From: Pseudomonas sp. FeN3W | Lineage (GTDB): Bacteria; Pseudomonadota; Gammaproteobacteria; Pseudomonadales; Pseudomonadaceae | DNA length: 64,000 nt | Assembly (NCBI GenBank): GCA_030263805.2 | Contig: CP136010.1 | Coordinates: 1,875,001-1,939,000 of the forward strand | Direction of reading: 5' to 3' | Shown here: in pieces, positions 61,710-64,000 of the stretch | How positions within the stretch are numbered: the first letter of the stretch is position 1 | How the letters are laid out: each line of letters starts with the position of its first letter | Notes under the pieces: generated by a model | Database searches by the model: none | What the model was told of the DNA's origin: nothing | The model's input: only the letters and a program-made list of their open reading frames with translations | Position numbers and translations under genes: made by a program

Positions 61710-62682
61710 AGCGCTCGACCTGCTGATCGATGGCGCCGAAGATGCTCTGCCCGGCGGCGTCGAACATCTCGATGCGCACCCGGTCGCCGAACTTGAGGAA
61801 CGGCGTCTTCGCCTCGCCGTGCTCGATGACCTCGAGCATGCGCTTCTCGGCCAGGCAGGACGAGCCGGCGCTGCGGTCGTAGTTCGACACCGTGCCCGAG
61901 CCGATGATGCTGCCGGCGCCCAGCGGACGGGTGCGCGCGGCGTGGGCGACCAGGGTCGGGAAGTTGAAGGTCATGTCAGTGCCGGCATCCGGCTGGCCGA
62001 ACAGCTCGCCGTTGATCTGCGAAACCAGCGGCCGATGCACCTTGCCGTCACGCCAGCTCTCGCCCAGCTCGTCCGGCGTCACCGCCACCGGCGAGAAGCT
62101 CGATGACGGCTTGCTCTGGTAGAAGCCGAAGCCCTTGGCCAGCTCGCCGGGGATCAGGTTGCGCAGCGAGACGTCGTTGACCAGCATCAGCAGCTGGATG
62201 TGCGAGGCCGCCTCGGCCGGCGTCGCGCCCATCGGCACGTCGTCGGTGATCACCGCCAGTTCGCCTTCCATATCGATGCCCCAGGCCTCGTCGGCCAGGC
62301 GGATCGGGCTGTGCGGCGGGATAAAGGCGTCGGCGCCGCCCTGGTACATCAGCGGGTCGTGCCAGAAGGATTCCGGCATCTCGGCGCCGCGCGCCTTGCG
62401 CACCAACTCGACGTGATTGACGTAGGCGCTGCCGTCGGCCCAGTGGTAGGCGCGTGGCAGCGGGCTGTGGCAGGCGGCCTGGTCGAAGGCGAAGGCGCCC
62501 TCCTCCAGCCCGTCGTTGAGGCGCTGATAGACCGCTTCCAGCTTCGGCTTGCAGTACTGCCAGTCATCCAGCGCGGCCTGCAGCGTGGCGGCGACCTGCG
62601 GCACTTTCACCGCCTGGGCGAGATCACGGGAGACCACGACGAGCACACCGTCGCGGCCCTGGTTGAGGGTTGCGAGTTTCAT
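61699..62682 (-). CDS. fahA: Fumarylacetoacetate hydrolase
   Basis: The 327-residue FAH-superfamily enzyme has metal-site residues in DMEGELAVITDDVPMG (about 135), MLVNDVSLRNL and LVSQINGELFG. GAGSIIGSGTVSN lies near 255. It hydrolyses fumarylacetoacetate to fumarate and acetoacetate. The start overlaps the hmgA stop by one base, so it is translationally coupled. Confidence 0.93.
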   Translation of the reverse strand: MKLATLNQGRDGVLVVVSRDLAQAVKVPQVAATLQAALDDWQYCKPKLEAVYQRLNDGLEEGAFAFDQAACHSPLPRAYHWADGSAYVNHVELVRKARGAEMPESFWHDPLMYQGGADAFIPPHSPIRLADEAWGIDMEGELAVITDDVPMGATPAEAASHIQLLMLVNDVSLRNLIPGELAKGFGFYQSKPSSSFSPVAVTPDELGESWRDGKVHRPLVSQINGELFGQPDAGTDMTFNFPTLVAHAARTRPLGAGSIIGSGTVSNYDRSAGSSCLAEKRMLEVIEHGEAKTPFLKFGDRVRIEMFDAAGQSIFGAIDQQVERYEH

Positions 62683-63821
62683 CAGGATTCCTTGCCCGGC
62701 GCACGCCAGGAGTTGACGTATTCGGGGACATCGACGGCTGCGGCAGCCTCGCCGACTTCCAGCGCACGACGGGTGTCGATCATCACCGCCACCTCGTCGG
62801 CGAAGGTCGCCGGGTCGGTGCTGGCCTTCTTCAGCGCCTTCGGGTGCGGCCCGTGGGGGAAGCCGCAGGGGTGGAAGGTCACCATGCCCTGCTCGATGTT
62901 GTCACGACTGAAGAAGTTGCCGCGGTGGTAGAACAGCACCTCGTCGTAGTCATCGTTGTTGTGGAAGAACGGCACCTTCAGCGCACCCGGGTCGGATTCC
63001 ACCGGCCGCGGCGTGAAGGTGCAGACCACGAAACCGTTGGCGACGAAGGTGGTGTGCGCCGACGGCGGCAGGTGGTAGCGATGGCTCATCAGCGGGCGGA
63101 TGTCACGCCAGTTGAGCCGTACCACGGTGTTGTCGCCGTGCCAGCCGACCACGTCCAGCGGGTTGTACGGGTAGGTCACGGTGGTGATCTGGCCGCGCCG
63201 CTTGATGCGGATCTGCCAGGGGTTCTCGTCCTGCTGCGCGCGGAAGGCGTCGTCCAGCCGCGGATGGTCGAGCACGGCGGCGTCGAAGATGGCATGCGGG
63301 CCGACCAGGCCTTTTTCCGGCAGCTGGTAGGCGCCATCGGTGTTCTCGATCAGCAGCATGAACACCGGCTGCGTCGCCTCGATGCGCCAGGCGGTGCCGC
63401 GCGGGATCATCAGGTAGTCGCCGTCGCGGAATTCCAGGTGGCCGAAGTCGCAGTAGAAATGCCCGGCGCCCTCGTGGATGAATAGCAGTTCGTCACCGTC
63501 ACCGTTGCGCACCAGGTGGCGCATGGCGCCGTTGGTCTTCCACAGGCGCAACTTGACGTCGGCGTTGTGCAGCGCCAACGGCGCCTGCAGCGGGCAGTCA
63601 CCTTCGCTGGGGATGTGATTGAAGTTGAAGGCGTGCGGGCGCAGCGGGCCTTCCCAGTCGATCCAGCCGGTCGGCGGATGCTTGTGATGCAGGTGCGAAG
63701 CCGGGCCGAAGAAGCCTTCGCGGCCCATTTCGCGCTCGTAGGTGCCCTGCGGAAAATCGCAGTGCGCCTGACGCGAACTCTCACCCTCGCGGATGGGGAA
63801 ACTGATCCATTTGCGGCTCAT
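62682..63821 (-). CDS. hmgA: Homogentisate 1,2-dioxygenase (short form)
   Basis: The 379-residue cupin-type dioxygenase has iron-site segments FHNNDDYDEVLFYHRGNF (about 275) and FHPCGFPHGPHPKAL (about 312), plus PLDVVGWHGDN (about 218). It is shorter than the roughly 435-residue HmgA of P. putida and starts MSRKWISFPIREGESSRQAH. It therefore belongs to a divergent HmgA branch, but its place ahead of fahA and maiA supports the same ring-cleaving role. The start at 63821 follows GAGAGG; extra upstream ORF residues are rejected. Confidence 0.87.
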   Translation of the reverse strand: MSRKWISFPIREGESSRQAHCDFPQGTYEREMGREGFFGPASHLHHKHPPTGWIDWEGPLRPHAFNFNHIPSEGDCPLQAPLALHNADVKLRLWKTNGAMRHLVRNGDGDELLFIHEGAGHFYCDFGHLEFRDGDYLMIPRGTAWRIEATQPVFMLLIENTDGAYQLPEKGLVGPHAIFDAAVLDHPRLDDAFRAQQDENPWQIRIKRRGQITTVTYPYNPLDVVGWHGDNTVVRLNWRDIRPLMSHRYHLPPSAHTTFVANGFVVCTFTPRPVESDPGALKVPFFHNNDDYDEVLFYHRGNFFSRDNIEQGMVTFHPCGFPHGPHPKALKKASTDPATFADEVAVMIDTRRALEVGEAAAAVDVPEYVNSWRAPGKES

Positions 63822-63877
63822 GTGCCTCTCCTCGTGATACCGCGTGATCTCAATGGCAATGCCGTGGGTGCCGGTGC

Positions 63878-63984
63878 GTAGGGTGGAAGACTGCGAAGCA
63901 TCTTCCACGCGTCTGTGTCGGGTTCCACGCGCCTGTGTCGGGCCAACCGAACGCGTGGATGTGCTTCGCGACATCCACCCTACG
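63878..63984. repeat. Intergenic palindromic repeat, copy 3, with nested 20-bp tandem repeat
   Basis: It begins GTAGGGTGGAAGA and ends CATCCACCCTAC. Nested inside is a 20-bp unit repeated twice (63903-63922 and 63923-63942), starting TTCCACGCG and differing by one base. GAAGC/GCTTC arms also pair. It is the same family as 2580-2667, with a different core, and lies upstream of hmgA. Confidence 0.8.
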
Positions 63985-64000
63985 CAGCCCACCCTGACTC

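Noticed and set aside
63903..63942. Tandem 20-bp repeats as a mini CRISPR
   Set aside because: The two units are directly adjacent with no spacer and lie inside the palindromic intergenic repeat.

Overview
The window is high-GC chromosomal DNA from a denitrifying gamma-proteobacterium. It most resembles the Pseudomonas stutzeri (Stutzerimonas) group. The pointers are a complete narXL / dnr-type regulator / narK-narK-narGHJI / ppiC / moaA-moaB-moeA block, a ColRS-WarA-InaA locus, a PctA-like chemoreceptor, an hmgA-fahA-maiA operon and RhlE. I see no rRNA, tRNA, CRISPR, prophage or insertion sequence. Coding density is very high. The longest gene-free stretch is the roughly 295-base narK/narX promoter, so no gap exceeds 300 bases.

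Layout. 0-5.3 kb: end-truncated XdhC-family gene, DJ-1 family protein, purine permease, TrmA, MBL-rhodanese protein. 5.4-8.1 kb: cytochrome b561 fused to a flavin/2Fe-2S reductase, divergent from an SHP-type (DUF1924) cytochrome and a diheme cytochrome c. 8.2-10.3 kb: ECF sigma factor, anti-sigma factor, periplasmic sensor and a likely target gene. 10.3-16.3 kb (minus): colR-colS-warA-inaA-dgkA-LTA-synthase-like. 16.5-23.6 kb (plus): an uncharacterised operon encoding a thermostable-hemolysin/GNAT-like protein, an AMP-ligase fused to a heme-oxygenase-like dimetal oxidase, an SDR, a TPR protein and a QseBC-type two-component system, followed by a cytochrome b561. 23.6-43 kb: molybdenum cofactor genes, narIJHG with two nitrate transporters, narXL, a PilJ-domain protein and a DNR-type regulator. 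43-64 kb: mostly housekeeping and accessory genes, ending in homogentisate catabolism.

How the parts connect. Several links come from short motifs I found by eye. (1) A 17-bp direct repeat (CTTAAG-N5-CTTAAG type), each copy exactly 10 nt upstream of a weak -10 hexamer, precedes the SHP/diheme cytochrome operon, the AMP-ligase/oxidase operon and the cytochrome b561. This suggests one regulon run by the QseBC-type pair encoded inside it. (2) GGAACA-N14-GCGTTA occurs upstream of both the ECF sigma operon and the gene following it. (3) ColR-consensus sites precede colR and warA. (4) Anr/FNR-type palindromes precede narK, the PilJ-domain gene and the PctA-like chemoreceptor, with a weaker one before adhP. 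The narK promoter also carries a NarL 7-2-7 site and an IHF match.

The strongest candidate for an undescribed system is the 16.4-23.6 kb operon together with its co-regulated cytochromes. A 30-codon reading frame wedged between narG and narH, starting like NarH itself, is a second unexpected feature. All calls come from reading the sequence; no database search was run.
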